NCBI GenBank assembly: GCA_022495005.1
Contig: JAGYXB010001948.1
Location: 124,001-188,000, forward strand
Source: Rhyacophila brunnea
Lineage: Eukaryota > Arthropoda > Insecta > Trichoptera > Rhyacophilidae
Direction of reading: 5' to 3'
Length of the DNA: 64,000 nucleotides
Positions 11,354 to 22,551 of this stretch are shown piece after piece. The notes beneath the pieces are model-generated. The model ran no database searches. It was not told the origin of the DNA and worked only from the letters and a program-made list of their open reading frames with translations. Position 1 is the stretch's first letter. Each line of letters starts with the position of its first letter. The position numbers were made by a program, and so were the translations under genes.

Positions 11354-14300
11354 GAGATTTACGTTTTTTTCTTTGTTGAAATAAAACACCTTTATTGCTT
11401 ATTAGCTCATCGCTCAAAACCTTTAATTTTTGAGTTGTTTCAGAATAGAACTAGTAATGTGCATATAAATAGGCGTATCCATTTTATAATTTCATATTAT
11501 GTATAAAATGTATATTTTACAAGAATGGCAGAACTTTTAGACCAATCACAATGATAATTTTGTTTATATTTACTTTTAAAGTTTTCGAAATGTCCCATAA
11601 TGATAACAGAATGATTTTTTTCCGAGCTGACTGTTATCAAAAACAAAAATACTTCTTGTATTTTTTTTTTAACTAGAAGTTAAGTTAATTATTAAGTAGG
11701 TTTATTTACAGCTCAATTTGTTTTTTTTTCTAGATAAAGGGCTCAGAATTTTGATATTTTGCACATTGTAGCCAGTGTTATTTGGGGCGGACTTGCTAAA
11801 ACCCCTTTATTATGCATGTGTAAATCAAACAACAGTTTCGCAAAACTGACATACCTAATTAGCTTTAAAGTTTGCTATATTCTTAAATATACTTACATGT
11901 AATGAAGTAATGGTGCTGCATTCCATACTCTCATAAATAAATATGAACATATATTTATTTCTGTTAATTGCTTCTTTAAATTGAATATTAAATCTTGATT
12001 TCAAAATTATGCCAGAATGTAGGTATTTTTAGAAAAAAATGAATTTATTATAAAGCTAATGGACCGATCTTTCAAGTAATAAACTACTTTTATTCAATGT
12101 AAATGCAAATTCTGAAATTACGGAATATGTGACTATGCTAGGATCCCGGTCGTCGAGTTGAATTGAAAGTGAGATCTTTTCATGTATGTAATATAACCAT
12201 TATTACGATGCGAGATTGAAACCTGTCTGGTCGTGTAATTCGGCCTTTTTAATACATTTGACGCAATAAAAAGGCTTTATGCTGTAACTTTTTGCTACAT
12301 AAAGTTTTGGAATAGTGTTTTCATGCGATATAAATTAGCATTATTTGCTGTAGATTTTTATAAAAGTTGGATATTAACAGACCTTAAAAAAATATTAATA
12401 TTAAAAAATATGAATCTCGCATTTAAGTTGATGATTATGTTACAAAACGTTATGTTAAAATCACATATTTGTAAATTTAAATAATTAAATGAATAGTTTT
12501 TAGATTTTTCTTTTGAAAATCGTGAGAAAGAAATAACGATATATTTTTAATTCAATGTTACATAGTTTCATTAATATACAGATTTTAGTCTCACCAATGT
12601 GTATGAACATAGTCAAAATTACACTTTGAATACAAATACATAAAATTAATGTGGAGATTGATTTCTAAGAAATTTATTTCGTACACGGAAAGCTTACATT
12701 AAAAATTCCGCTACTCTTAAAACCAATGTTAAAACGTGCAGTCGCATATTTTATCCTAGAAAAACAGTAGGATTAACTCTAGGTGTCTCTATATCAAAGT
12801 TTCTTACGTGTTTCATTTAATGTTGAATTTACGGTTGCTGGATTAATATAATTTAATCAATATTGAGCGCAACCCTTCTTTACTATTTATAGAGATAGAA
12901 TTAGTAAAGGTACATATTTCAAAAAGGATATTATATTGATAATATATACCTTCATTGAGAAAACTACAAATTTCCTACCAGGCCTCACGGATTCTACTGT
13001 ATCAACCGCTTTTAGTTATGACATCATAAAGCAAATGTTTAATATAATACTAATACGCATCGAGTTCACTTTGAAAATATGATTATTGGTATATTCGCCT
13101 ACGATATCGGACTATTTTTGTAGATACCTATGTGATGTGATTTGATTCTTCCATTATCCATTTTTTTCCAACCAAAATATTCTAGACGGCGCGAGAAACT
13201 AGCTATTTGCCAATCCTTTGAATAAAAAAAATCGCAACTACTTTTTGTTGCCGATTCATCGACAAGAAATAAATATATTTTTAATTTATTTGAAAACATA
13301 TGCAAGCAAATTATTTTTTTAAGTAAAAACCTAGCGTTTTAATAGTAACTTTTCAGCTAGTTTTGATGTCAAAATACACTACATTTCACGTCTAATACTA
13401 GATACCGAATCGAAGTCAGATTAGTCAGATTATTCTACTTTCTTAAAAAAGATTATGCATGGCAAGATATTTTTTATTACTAACTAAGGACCAATTTCTT
13501 TTCTTTTACATTTCTTATTACATTTAATAATAACGTATTACATTTCATAGGATTTCAATCCGATAGCAAACATTCAAATTTATTCACAAATCGTTTTTAT
13601 TTATATTTGTCCCGCATTAAGATAATATGACAGGAAGAAAATTTCGTTTGTAAAAAATGAAATGTTGCAAACAACTTTGATCCGACTAGGATTTTAATTA
13701 GAGAGTCAAAAATGGCTTCGTGTTGACTTGAAATTTTATTTTACGCAAAAAATATACCCACCTGTTTAATATAACTTTATCAAAAAGATAAACACATTTT
13801 ACAAAACATAATCACTTACAGAATCGTATACATTAATATAAATTATTTTCTACTCTCATTCAAGTCTAACGTATAAGTTACTGAGTCAGTTAATAATTAA
13901 CACCGCTGTCTAAAACTAGTCAAGTTTTGGAGTTACAAATTAATAACATGATGTAGCCGTGACCTCTATCGTTTGACCTGGTGAAATCAAATGTCAAACA
14001 GCTGACAGCAGGTGACAAATTAATGTCAATTCACACGATTTGCCTTATTCAATTGTTGAAAACTTTTAGGTATATTGGAATAACATGACTAAAATATTGT
14101 CAAATGAAAACTTACTATGTATTATTTTTTATCTAGAAATTTTGTCGGGGTTTCTTGGCCCTAAGTAAGTCTTTAAAACTACAAAAATTGCAATATGAGA
14201 CAATTTTGTAACGCCTTCTGGATGACAGAATAAGTCGGCATCTTGTTGCCAACTCGGTACCAGTAGGATGAATGAAAGTACATGATTTAAACGTATAAAA

Positions 14301-14487
14301 CATTTATTATACGATTTGATAAACTATTCTGTACTAAATTATACTATGTAAGAAAAAATAAATGTAAGCAAGTTATTGATTTGATTAGCAATTGCTAATT
14401 ATATAATATTGCCCTCAGTCAATATTAAATTTAATGCGTAACAACTCAATATAACTACTTTTAACAATGATCAACTACTTACACACA
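11354..14487. other. AT-rich stretch, no gene recognised
   Basis: No domain, splice-bounded exon or transposon end could be supported here. Confidence 0.4.
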
Positions 14488-14950
14488 TAATTCTTCTTCT
14501 TCTTCTTTTGCCATATCCGCCCCTTAATTAGAGCATTTATGGACACAACGTGGCGCCTCCAAGAATCCCTGTCGCTCGCCAGTCTTCTTGCTTCATTCCA
14601 GGTCAAACCAGCATCCCGTAGCTTCGCCGTATAGACTCTGTAGATTGTATTTAGCGGCCTTCCAGGACGCCGGAATTCGGTCGGCTTAAAGAACAGGCAA
14701 GCCAGGTTGAAGTTCTCTGCTGGCATCCGCAGCACGTGGCCGAGTCAGGTCCAACGTCGCCTCTTCACTTTCAGCGTGATGAGAGGATGCTTGGTGCATT
14801 CGTTTATCTCCTCGTTGCACCTAAAGTCATACCACCGCACACCCAGTATTCGTCGCAAACATCTGTTTTTTAAGCTCAGTATACGGTTGTTCTAAGCCTT
14901 CGTAAGGTGCCATGATTCGCTACCGTAAAGCAGCACCGTAATACATAATA
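14488..14950 (-). pseudogene. 3' end of a CR1/RTE-type LINE (reverse transcriptase C-terminus)
   Basis: Read on the minus strand from about 14945 to 14510, the frames give LLYGSESWHLTKA, then CLRRILGVRWYDF, then LGHVLRMP, RRPGRPLNTIYR and LTWNEARRLASDRDSWRRHV. This order is the usual end of the non-LTR retrotransposon polyprotein of the CR1/RTE type, after the reverse transcriptase. A stop interrupts the frame near the KA/NNR position and another between the HV(L) and upstream parts, so the copy is dead. It ends in a (GAA)n run (14490-14508 as TTC on the plus strand), as expected for the 3' microsatellite of such LINEs. It may be the same family as the antisense LINE piece at 18494-20260. Confidence 0.82.
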
Positions 14951-16516
14951 ATATGTCAATAACCGCTCACCGTAGATAATAATTTAGCTCCCCTTCCTCC
15001 TGATAGCCATTTTCTCATATTCACACTTGAACTTGACTCATAACTAAACTTTTAAGTTTTATTTAGAATATTACATGTGGCGATCAACGAGCCCTGTGAG
15101 AACAAGCATTGTCAGCAAAATCCATGACATACGAATCGATGGCGAAAATATTATTTATTTATTTTTATATACATTTCTCACAGGCCGTCAGCGGTATCGG
15201 TTAGTGTGTACTCAATGAGAAATTATATTAGCTTTTAGCGGAAATAAGATTGTTCAGTACATATATTTTTAGCATTAAAACTCCACACGAATCTAATTAC
15301 AAATTGCAAATAAGAACTCTTAGCTCAGTATTATATATTAAGATGTTAAAATGCATTTATCACCAAAGTCATAGGATACTTCAGTGTCAGCATTATTCAA
15401 TCGTGGGGGGTTCAATAAATAGGCAATTACGATCGAATGAATATCTTAATCCATATCAGTCAGTCAGTCTCGTCAAGCCTCAGGTTAGATAATATCTCAC
15501 TAGTTTTTATATATTATATTATTGTCTTTATTGTACCTATGTAAACCGCACTTTACAATCTGCAAAATAAATGCGTAACCGCTCTCAACAATCATACTTC
15601 AGTTATTTGTACACATCATTATCATCATCCATCATAAACATCATCTCAACTCACACTCTTCACCCCAAACATATTATTAATTTTCTGAATTTAATTTTTT
15701 AATTGCTCGTAATATGTGTGCGTAATAATTTCAAAATTTATAACAACGTATGTGCTGTTGATTTTATTCAATAATATTTTTCTATGACGTAGGTATATAA
15801 TCAAATACACCTCTTTTATTTCTTTTCCGAGAAATCAAATAAATGTATGTTAACGAGAAAGATTTTCATTTCTTGAGCAAATGGCTTGTGACGGTGTTAA
15901 CGAGATTTTATAATCAAAATATTCATGAAAGTGTTAATACTTTCTACTTGCGCAAATAATTTGCATCAAAAGAGGGCCACTGGAGTAGGTACGTGCTTTT
16001 AGTCAAAATCAATTTTAAAATAATTAATTGTCTCGTATACGAGCTGAAGTTCCCGGCTTTGCTTGGGTGTTATTTATGGTATTTAATATTTGACAGCCGT
16101 AGGTTTTTTTCATTGGTTTGTTTTGATTATTTTGTAATATCAACAATCGGAATTTATTTTGAGTATAAATTCAACCATCTCAAAAAGTAAATCGTGGAGT
16201 TTTTTTGTATTTACATCTAGAAACATAAAGAATCTCTTACTGAAGGTTTTAGGTTTATACATCATTAACATTGGTTTTATAGTTTTTTTGAGTCATAGCC
16301 GAATATCTGAAACTAACTGACAAACAAGGAGTCAAATTTTATTAAGATTACGTATTTACGTCGAATGTTTTGAAAAAAAATATTATCCCAGAAATAAGAT
16401 ATTATATAAACCGTTTATTTCTTATCAAATCAGGAGTTAAACATTGCTGAGAACTTAACTTGCACCGATGGCATGATTCAATGCATATAAGTTGGGGTCT
16501 GCGTCGAACTAACACA
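14951..16516. other. AT-rich stretch with one repeat module
   Basis: Apart from the AGCTGAAGTTCCCGGCTTTG module at about 16037-16056, which matches the repeat start at 1831, no feature was recognised. Confidence 0.4.
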
Positions 16517-16524
16517 GTCTAACT

Positions 16525-16812
16525 CAATGATACTCAACCTTTTTTTTCTTCGGGCCAAATACATATATTTGTAAAGTAACGCGGGCCGCATCACTACTAG
16601 TGTGACTAAAAAAATCATGAAACCCCCCTTTTTTTACAAAACATTTTTGAGAATTTAAAAATTATGCGTGTTTTTTTTAATAAATCGTGTGCTGTTGTGC
16701 ACTATCTGTGCGTCATGGTCGAAGCGAATCTTAATATATACGAAATTCCTGATATTAAATGTGTTTCGGGCCGCACATAAAAGCTTAAAGGGCCGCAGGT
16801 TGAGTATCGCTG
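16525..16812. mobile_element. Short non-autonomous hAT element, 288 bp
   Basis: Terminal inverted repeats are CAATGATACTCAACC on the left and CAGCGATACTCAACC (minus strand) on the right. They are flanked by 8-bp duplications GTCTAACT (16517-16524) and GTCTAACC (16813-16820), which match at seven of eight positions. An 8-bp target duplication and a CA(G)NG start are typical of hAT. GGGCC-rich strings lie just inside both ends. No transposase is encoded. Confidence 0.85.
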
Positions 16813-16820
16813 GTCTAACC

Positions 16821-17869
16821 TGTTATATTACGATTGTACGGTTGTGGTTGGTTGTGTTGGTATTAGATTAAGACCAAAGAATCTCGATTTTTGAATTCTA
16901 AGAATCGATGTCTTTGCTCAATCCAGGGTGTAAAACGTACACTGGTACAATATGACACAAATACTCGAGTTTGTGAGTAGAAGCGTCAGTCGAGATTATA
17001 AAAAGGTGCTTCTCCTTTCTGGGATTAGTTCTTCGGATGCAACGAGAGAGAAGACGATACAGCACTATGAATACCTTTGCTACTGTGGCCAGAAATATAC
17101 TTGCTCTGTGCTTCGATACAGAGACATTATAGGGTTAATTAGTTGCTTTTTTCCTAAAAATGTATTAAAATTATTTAAAGACTGTTCTTGATTCATTGCA
17201 ATTTCACTTCGTATCTTTCTACATTTTTTTGTTTTTAAATAATACATATATTTACATAGTTGTACCTATACTTAACCAAACCTATTTTTTTTCGAGAGTC
17301 GGTTTATTATAATTATGATTTTACTAGAATTTTTTAAAACATCCCACTAAAAACTTCGTCTTATACATCATTTGTAATGAAAGTTTTAGTTGTAATAAGA
17401 CTTCTTAATATTCCTCTAACACCATTTGGAGTTCTTCCAAGGAACATTAAAACGTAAAACTTTTTATATAATCATTAAATTTTCATAACTATAATAGTAA
17501 AAGCCAAACTTCAGTAGTATTCTACTACTAAAATTTTCTTTCTATAAAGTAACTGTACACCTATTCTATCGTCTATTTTCTTATGCAGTGGATGCCAATG
17601 ATTGGATTTATCAGAACAAAAATTTAAAACTTGATATATAAAATATAACGGTGACCCTTGTTTATTAAATCAAATTAATACAACTTAAAAACGTAAAAAA
17701 ATGCTATTACATATTTATAGTGTCAAAAATTTATTGTAAAATATTTTGTAACTTAGATTTAATTCTATTACATTAGTTAATCTTTTTTTCTTCTTATGTC
17801 ATGTATGTGTAACTAATGTGCCTGAAATTTTCGGATCCAAGTCTTGACAACTTACTGTTATAGCTACGT
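16821..17869. other. AT-rich stretch, no gene recognised
   Basis: A small GC-richer patch at 16925-17140 holds open frames on the plus strand, one of 79 codons at 16952-17191, without any signature I recognise. The rest is AT-rich. Confidence 0.35.
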
Positions 17870-18493
17870 ACTCGTAATTGACTTTTACATTGTCGTCAAT
17901 AGTACTTACATCTAAATGCTGCAAACCGACAGATCATTACGACGTACTTTACGATTACCTCATCGTGATATTAACTAATTGGGCGATCATCTTAGTATCT
18001 CCGTTATCCCATATTGTGGAAGAGATTGAACTGTCGAGCCGTGCGGACGTGTTTTTGCATCGCTATTATTTTGCTTTCGTTATCTTCAATTTTGACTCTG
18101 CTATTCACTAGTTTTTGATCCCCTTTCTTCACTTATACCTTCGCCTGCCCTTGGAATACGATTTGTGAAACTTTTGTGTGTTTTCCCTTTGGACTTTCCC
18201 GGGAATTGTGACTTTTTCCTTGCCAACCAGCAATGAACTCTGAAAACTGAATGTTTTTGAATAATTTTATTGCTCCCGTTTACCTAATTATTGTAACAAT
18301 AATATTTATTGTGCGATAAATTGTGTTTGAGTGAGTAACGTGTGACGAGTGGTACCTAGCGCCATGGTCAACCACAAAGGAGACCCCATGCAAGTGGAAG
18401 GAATGTCCACTAGGAAGCGGAAGTCAGAAGTGGCTGAGGGTATTGATGACCCCAAGCAGGCCCCCAAGGTCAAGGATAAAAAGCCTGAAATTC
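17870..18493 (+). pseudogene. 5' UTR and ORF1 start of an R1-clade LINE (truncated)
   Basis: A GC-richer leader (about 17870-18360) precedes an ATG at 18364 in the context GCCATGGTC. It opens a frame reading MVNHKGDPMQVEG and then basic and acidic residues (TRKRKSEVAEG, KVKDKKPEIL). The frame is lost at about 18493, where the sequence switches to an antisense LINE. A lysine- and glutamate-rich start is compatible with ORF1 of an R1-type LINE, and R1-clade reverse transcriptase in the same orientation resumes at 20.3 kb, so both may be parts of one element. That link is an inference; no zinc knuckles are retained to prove the ORF1 identity. Promoter activity of the leader, which full-length LINEs usually carry internally, is possible but not shown. 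Confidence 0.45.
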
Positions 18494-20260
18494 TGCATGG
18501 ATGCCATCGTCTCCAGGAGCTTTTCTGCGCTTCAGTCTTTTGACAGCCTCTTTAACTTCAGCAGTTGTCGGAGGATCTTCGCAGAATCCCGATGCAGTAG
18601 TGATTCCGAGGGCGGTGATCTTTGACGGAATATCGAAGGGATTCAATGGAGGTGGGCGATTCAGGACATCACTGAAATGTTGGCGCCATAGCTCTTGAAT
18701 CTTTGCAGGTTCAGTGACTGTCACTCCGTCAAAGTTGCGTAATGCAGTGACCACTGGACGTTTTCTACCACAAATTGCTCTGGTGATGCGGAAGAGAGCA
18801 CTTAGATTATTCTTGCAGGCAGCAGAATGAGGTCATCCAGGCGTCGGCGCTTATCGCGGCCGGCAGAATGCTTTACCACGCGGTCCATTGTCTGGTATTC
18901 CATGCTGCGCTGGGGTCGTATGTACCATTGTCTCGCAATTCTTTCAGGAGCTTCCTCTTCTCAATCATCTTCCATGTATGAGGTGACATCCAGTCCGGCC
19001 TGTGCGTATGCCGCTCTCCTAAGGCAGTGGCTGCGGAGCTCATTATAGCATCCCGGAATAATATCCATTTTCCTTCCAAGGGATCCGAGTCGATGGAAGA
19101 CGTGAGAGTTCGAGCATCATATAAGCGCTTCCGCAGCTCCAACTCATAGGTTACACGCACACGGGTACATTTTAGTTTTTTCACATCGAGTCTGACCGTC
19201 CTTTTGAGTTTTAGGACTCGTTTGAGGTCTATACGGGATTTCCCGACCAAGAGTTCGTGGTCACTGTGGATTTCTGAACCTCTATCTGTCCGCACGTCTA
19301 GCAGTTCATGCCGGTATTTCGCTTTGACCAAAATGTGGTCGATATGGTTTCTTGTATTACCGTCTGGCAATGTCCATGTATATTTGTGGATGGTCTTATG
19401 AGGGAAAAGACTACCACCAATCACAAAACCATTCATTGAGGCAAAATCCACTAGACATGTTTTCCCAGTACAAAGGGTCCACGCGAAGGGTCAGATCCTA
19501 CATTGGCATTCAGATCACCAAGGATAACTGCATGATCACAGCTGGGGATATTTCCAGCGGCTTCCGCCAAACTTTCGTAGAACGTATCCTTATCTGCATC
19601 GCTCGCAGCCTCTGTGGGAGCATAGCACTGCAGAAAAGTGATGGAGCCCGACTTGGTCTTGAAAGTAGCACGGAGTAGACGTTCGGAGATAGGTTACCAG
19701 CTGGTGAGGCACTTGCAAGCTTCCTTGGATATCAACAATCTGACTCTACTACGTCGCAATGTGGCGTGTCCGGAGTACAATAGACGAAACCCACGAATAC
19801 ACTTCTCGCCAATGCCAGTGAGTCGACACTCACTGATCCCGAGAATATCTAACTTGTATTGAGAAAGTATTTCTGTTAGATGCTCGGCCTTTCCAGGGAC
19901 ATTTAGAGTACGGATATTGTAGGTTCCAAAACAAAATCGTTTACCGAATTCGGGCGAGGTCGTCAAGATGGAAACGGGGGTCCGAGGCTTCCTTGTGCTT
20001 GGATTAATCTGTTATTTTAGGGTGTGTAGGTAATTATCCCACAGCACCCGAGTTCACTGGTGGGGCTGCCACCTTAAGGCCCGTGAACATGCCCTTGTTT
20101 TCTGTAGGGATTTTCCTTCCCGTAGCCAGAATGTACCAGTTTTTAGGCGCTGGTGATTTGCCTTGCACCCTCCTCTATCTGCTACAGCATGCTACATTAC
20201 CTAGGGACTCCCACGGAGACGTTAGAGGTAGGATTTGTTGGCAGAGCTATCATGGATAGT
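18494..20260 (-). pseudogene. Antisense 5' part of an RTE/CR1-type LINE (endonuclease, start of RT)
   Basis: Read on the minus strand from about 20150 downward, the leader contains GRKIPTENKGMFTGLKVAAP. Then comes an apurinic endonuclease-like domain: GTYNIRTLNV and LDILGISECRLTG (19930-19790), CYAPTEAASDADKDTFYESL and AVILGDLNANVG (about 19630-19510), NHIDHILVKA and SDHELLVG (about 19340-19240). The region before the reverse transcriptase (IQELWRQHFSDVL) follows, and the sequence breaks off at RKAPGDDGIHAE near 18494, just inside the RT domain. The residues expected for catalysis (asparagine in YNIR, acidic E in ISECR, GDLN, SDH) are recognisable. The frame shifts at least twice, near 19690 and 19450, so the copy is inactive. 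Proteins of this kind are often annotated as craniofacial development protein 2-like. Confidence 0.85.
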
Positions 20261-20286
20261 CGACATACATATTTCAAAAAACCTGA

Positions 20287-21633
20287 TCTGGCATCAAGGC
20301 ATACCCCACTGAAGTCATACCAACCTTTGGCCTAGTGCAAAGCTATTTTAATAAAAAGGAAGTTATATACGACTCTAGCACTGAATTGATTTACAAGGAG
20401 ACCACCATGGGGTGTTTGCAGGGTTCCGTGCTTGGCCCCTTGCTATGGAATATACTTTTTGACGATGTTTTCACGTTACCTCTGCCACCGGGCTGCCCGC
20501 TCGTCGCGTACGCTGACGACCTTCTTTTATTAGTTGGCTCGTCGAGCCGTCCGACACTCGAGCGCGTAGCTATAGACGCATTATCGAGAATCCTAAACTG
20601 GGGTAAGCTTAATAAACTTGCATTTGCACCTGGAAAAACGGAAGCTATCCTCCTCAAAGGCAGCTCAAGGATAAACATAAATAATCGATCACCCGCAGTG
20701 CGTTTCGGCGACTCTGCTATAAGGTTTGCTCGAGAGGTGACCTACTTGGGGGTCGTTCTGGAAGAGAAACAGGCCTTTTTTAAGCATGCTAAAGTAATTG
20801 TGGCTAAGGCCAACTCAGCCTATCAGAAGGTTGCTCGCCTGGCGGGCAACAATTGGGGCCTAAAGCCTCGGGCCTTGAGAATTGCCTACGAGGCTATATT
20901 CATGGGCATCGCTGGCTATGCCTCCAGCGCGTGGCACGCCAAAGCCTCGCTGACAATTGTGAAGAGGGCTCTGCTTAGCGGACAGAGGGCTGCTCTGATT
21001 GGTCTTACTAAGGCCTATAGGACCACATCTTCGGATGCCCTGGCGGTCCTTGCGGGGGTCTTTCCCCTCGACTTGCACGTTCAAATTAGAGTATCGATCA
21101 CTCTCCTTATGAGGAAGATCAATACAACTCTCGCCGGTGTCCCTCTGACACCGCCATCGAGAGTGGAGGGCATGAGCTACAGAAAGATTGTATCTGAGCT
21201 GGTCTACAAGACCGCATATGCGGCATGGCAGGCGAGATGGGTGACCTCCCCTAAGGGCTGCCAGACTTTTCTATACTGTTCAGATGTCTCGATGAGACAC
21301 ATGATGAGGAGACTGGTGCTGACCCACTGGACTAATCAATTCATGACTGGCCATGGAAACTTTGCGGCCAAACTGCAGGGGTTTGGTTTGGCAAGACATG
21401 GGTCGGGTTGCTCATGTGGACACGACCAGCAGAACGCAAAGCACGTCCTGTGGGACTGTCCACTTATGGGCCCCAAACGAGCGGAGTTGTTTGCCCGGGT
21501 CCGACCCCATTCGGGCCCAATAGGACATGCGGACATGGTGGCAACCGAAGCGAATTTTGCGGCCTTTACTAAATTCGCCAGAGCATATGGGGAGCGGGAC
21601 ACTCTCGACTCCTCTTGCGACTCTTCAAATTAA
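20287..21633 (+). pseudogene. R1-clade LINE: reverse transcriptase fingers/palm to C-terminal zinc motif
   Basis: An open frame of about 448 codons starts inside the reverse transcriptase domain, so no natural initiator is present; a GTG at 20335 is only the first in-frame start-like codon. Counting from there, the B-motif GCLQGSVLGPLLWNI is at residues 26-40; the usual proline after GC is leucine here. The catalytic AYADD is at 58-62, and VTYLGVVLEE of the RT thumb side follows. Near the end is a C-x-C-x8-H-x4-C motif (C359, C361, H370, C375), as in R1-clade elements. The frame ends in a stop at 21631-21633. The endonuclease and the N-terminal half of the RT are missing and are replaced by the antisense LINE upstream. 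It would act, if intact, in target-primed reverse transcription; as it stands the element is dead. Assignment to R1 rather than another I-group clade is probable. Confidence 0.85.
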
Positions 21634-21850
21634 AATCACTCTGATAGTTGCCATATTAATTAACATCATGCATTCGCACTTCGGTGCAAGGTTGCATCAC
21701 CAGTCCCGTGCGGCTCTGCTCAGGACAAAATGAGGGCTTAAATTATTTGATCTGGCACACGTAAGGGTTATGTTAGCCGGCCGCGTATGACGTGTCTGCA
21801 TATACATAACGGGAGCGGAGGTGGGAGTTTTACACACCATGTCCCATATT
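21634..21850 (+). other. Probable 3' UTR of the R1-type LINE
   Basis: GC-richer sequence continues after the RT stop, with CACTTCGGTGCAAGGTTGCA and a GCCGGCCGCG patch, and drops back to AT-rich DNA by about 21850. There is no poly(A) tail or clear target duplication, so the end point is approximate. Confidence 0.5.
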
Positions 21851-22184
21851 GTACTTGGTTCTCTAAGAGTTTTCTTAATGTGAATAAAGAGATTTCGGAA
21901 ACGTCTATAGAAACCCTACCACATATACTTCACAATATAATGCTAGATAGTAAGCTCCCATCTACTTTTATGCAGATTGGAAGACGATAGACAGTATGAG
22001 TAATCAGAATCGTTAAAACATAATATTATACGCAGTACCGTTTTTGATTCGTGAAATAAAATAAAATTAATAAACATCGATCGATTCTATTATAGTATCT
22101 ACTACACTAAACTAATGAGTCTCCAAAAATACGATACAAATAATGAACTCATTAAAAAGCGCATTACCCACCGTATCCGGAAAT
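21851..22184. other. AT-rich stretch, nothing recognised
   Basis: No coding or repeat signal was recognised here. Confidence 0.4.
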
Positions 22185-22551
22185 TTGTACGTAAACAGTT
22201 CACCGCAGGACACTTATTCGTGCGCCGCAGTACGTGAAACATGAGTTGGTGTAACATTTAATCAAATGACGAGTTCTTCGTTCAACATTTCACCGTGGAG
22301 TATATTTGTACGTATGCTACAACATGTGGAGATGTCTTTACTAGGTAAGGTTAGGTTAGGTTAGCTTAGGGTTAATTTCATTGGAACAGTACTATTTGCA
22401 AACTATCGCCGCATTTTGTAAGATACGTACAAATGTATTCCACGGTGAAATGTTCAACGAATAACTCGTCATTTGATAAAATGTTATACGAACTCGTTTC
22501 ACGTACTGCGGTGCACGAATAAATGTTCCACGATGAACTGCATACGTACAA
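22185..22551. mobile_element. Inverted-repeat (MITE-like) element with arms of about 140 bp
   Basis: The left arm (22185-22325) and the reverse complement of the right arm (22405-22551) share TTGTACGTA, then CAGTACGTGAAAC, TCAAATGACGAGTT, ACATTTCACCGTGGA and TTTGTACGTAT in the same order, with about 10-15% differences by eye. The roughly 80-base loop includes the telomere-like tract. The flanks do not show an obvious target duplication, so the superfamily is open. A 87-codon open frame on the minus strand is explained by the repeat and is not called. Confidence 0.75.
22343..22371 (+). repeat. Telomere-like TTAGG tract
   Basis: GGTAAGGTTAGGTTAGGTTAG contains three consecutive perfect GGTTA/TTAGG units with one degenerate unit on either side. 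TTAGG is the ancestral insect telomere repeat. It sits in the loop of the inverted-repeat element and may be chance, an interstitial telomere scar or part of that element. Confidence 0.6.

Noticed and set aside
18501..19678. Plus-strand open frames over the antisense LINE
   Set aside because: They are mirror frames of the minus-strand endonuclease and RT coding sequence, which carries recognisable motifs.
20391..21602. Minus-strand open frames opposite the R1-type RT
   Set aside because: They overlap the strand with clear RT motifs and have none of their own.
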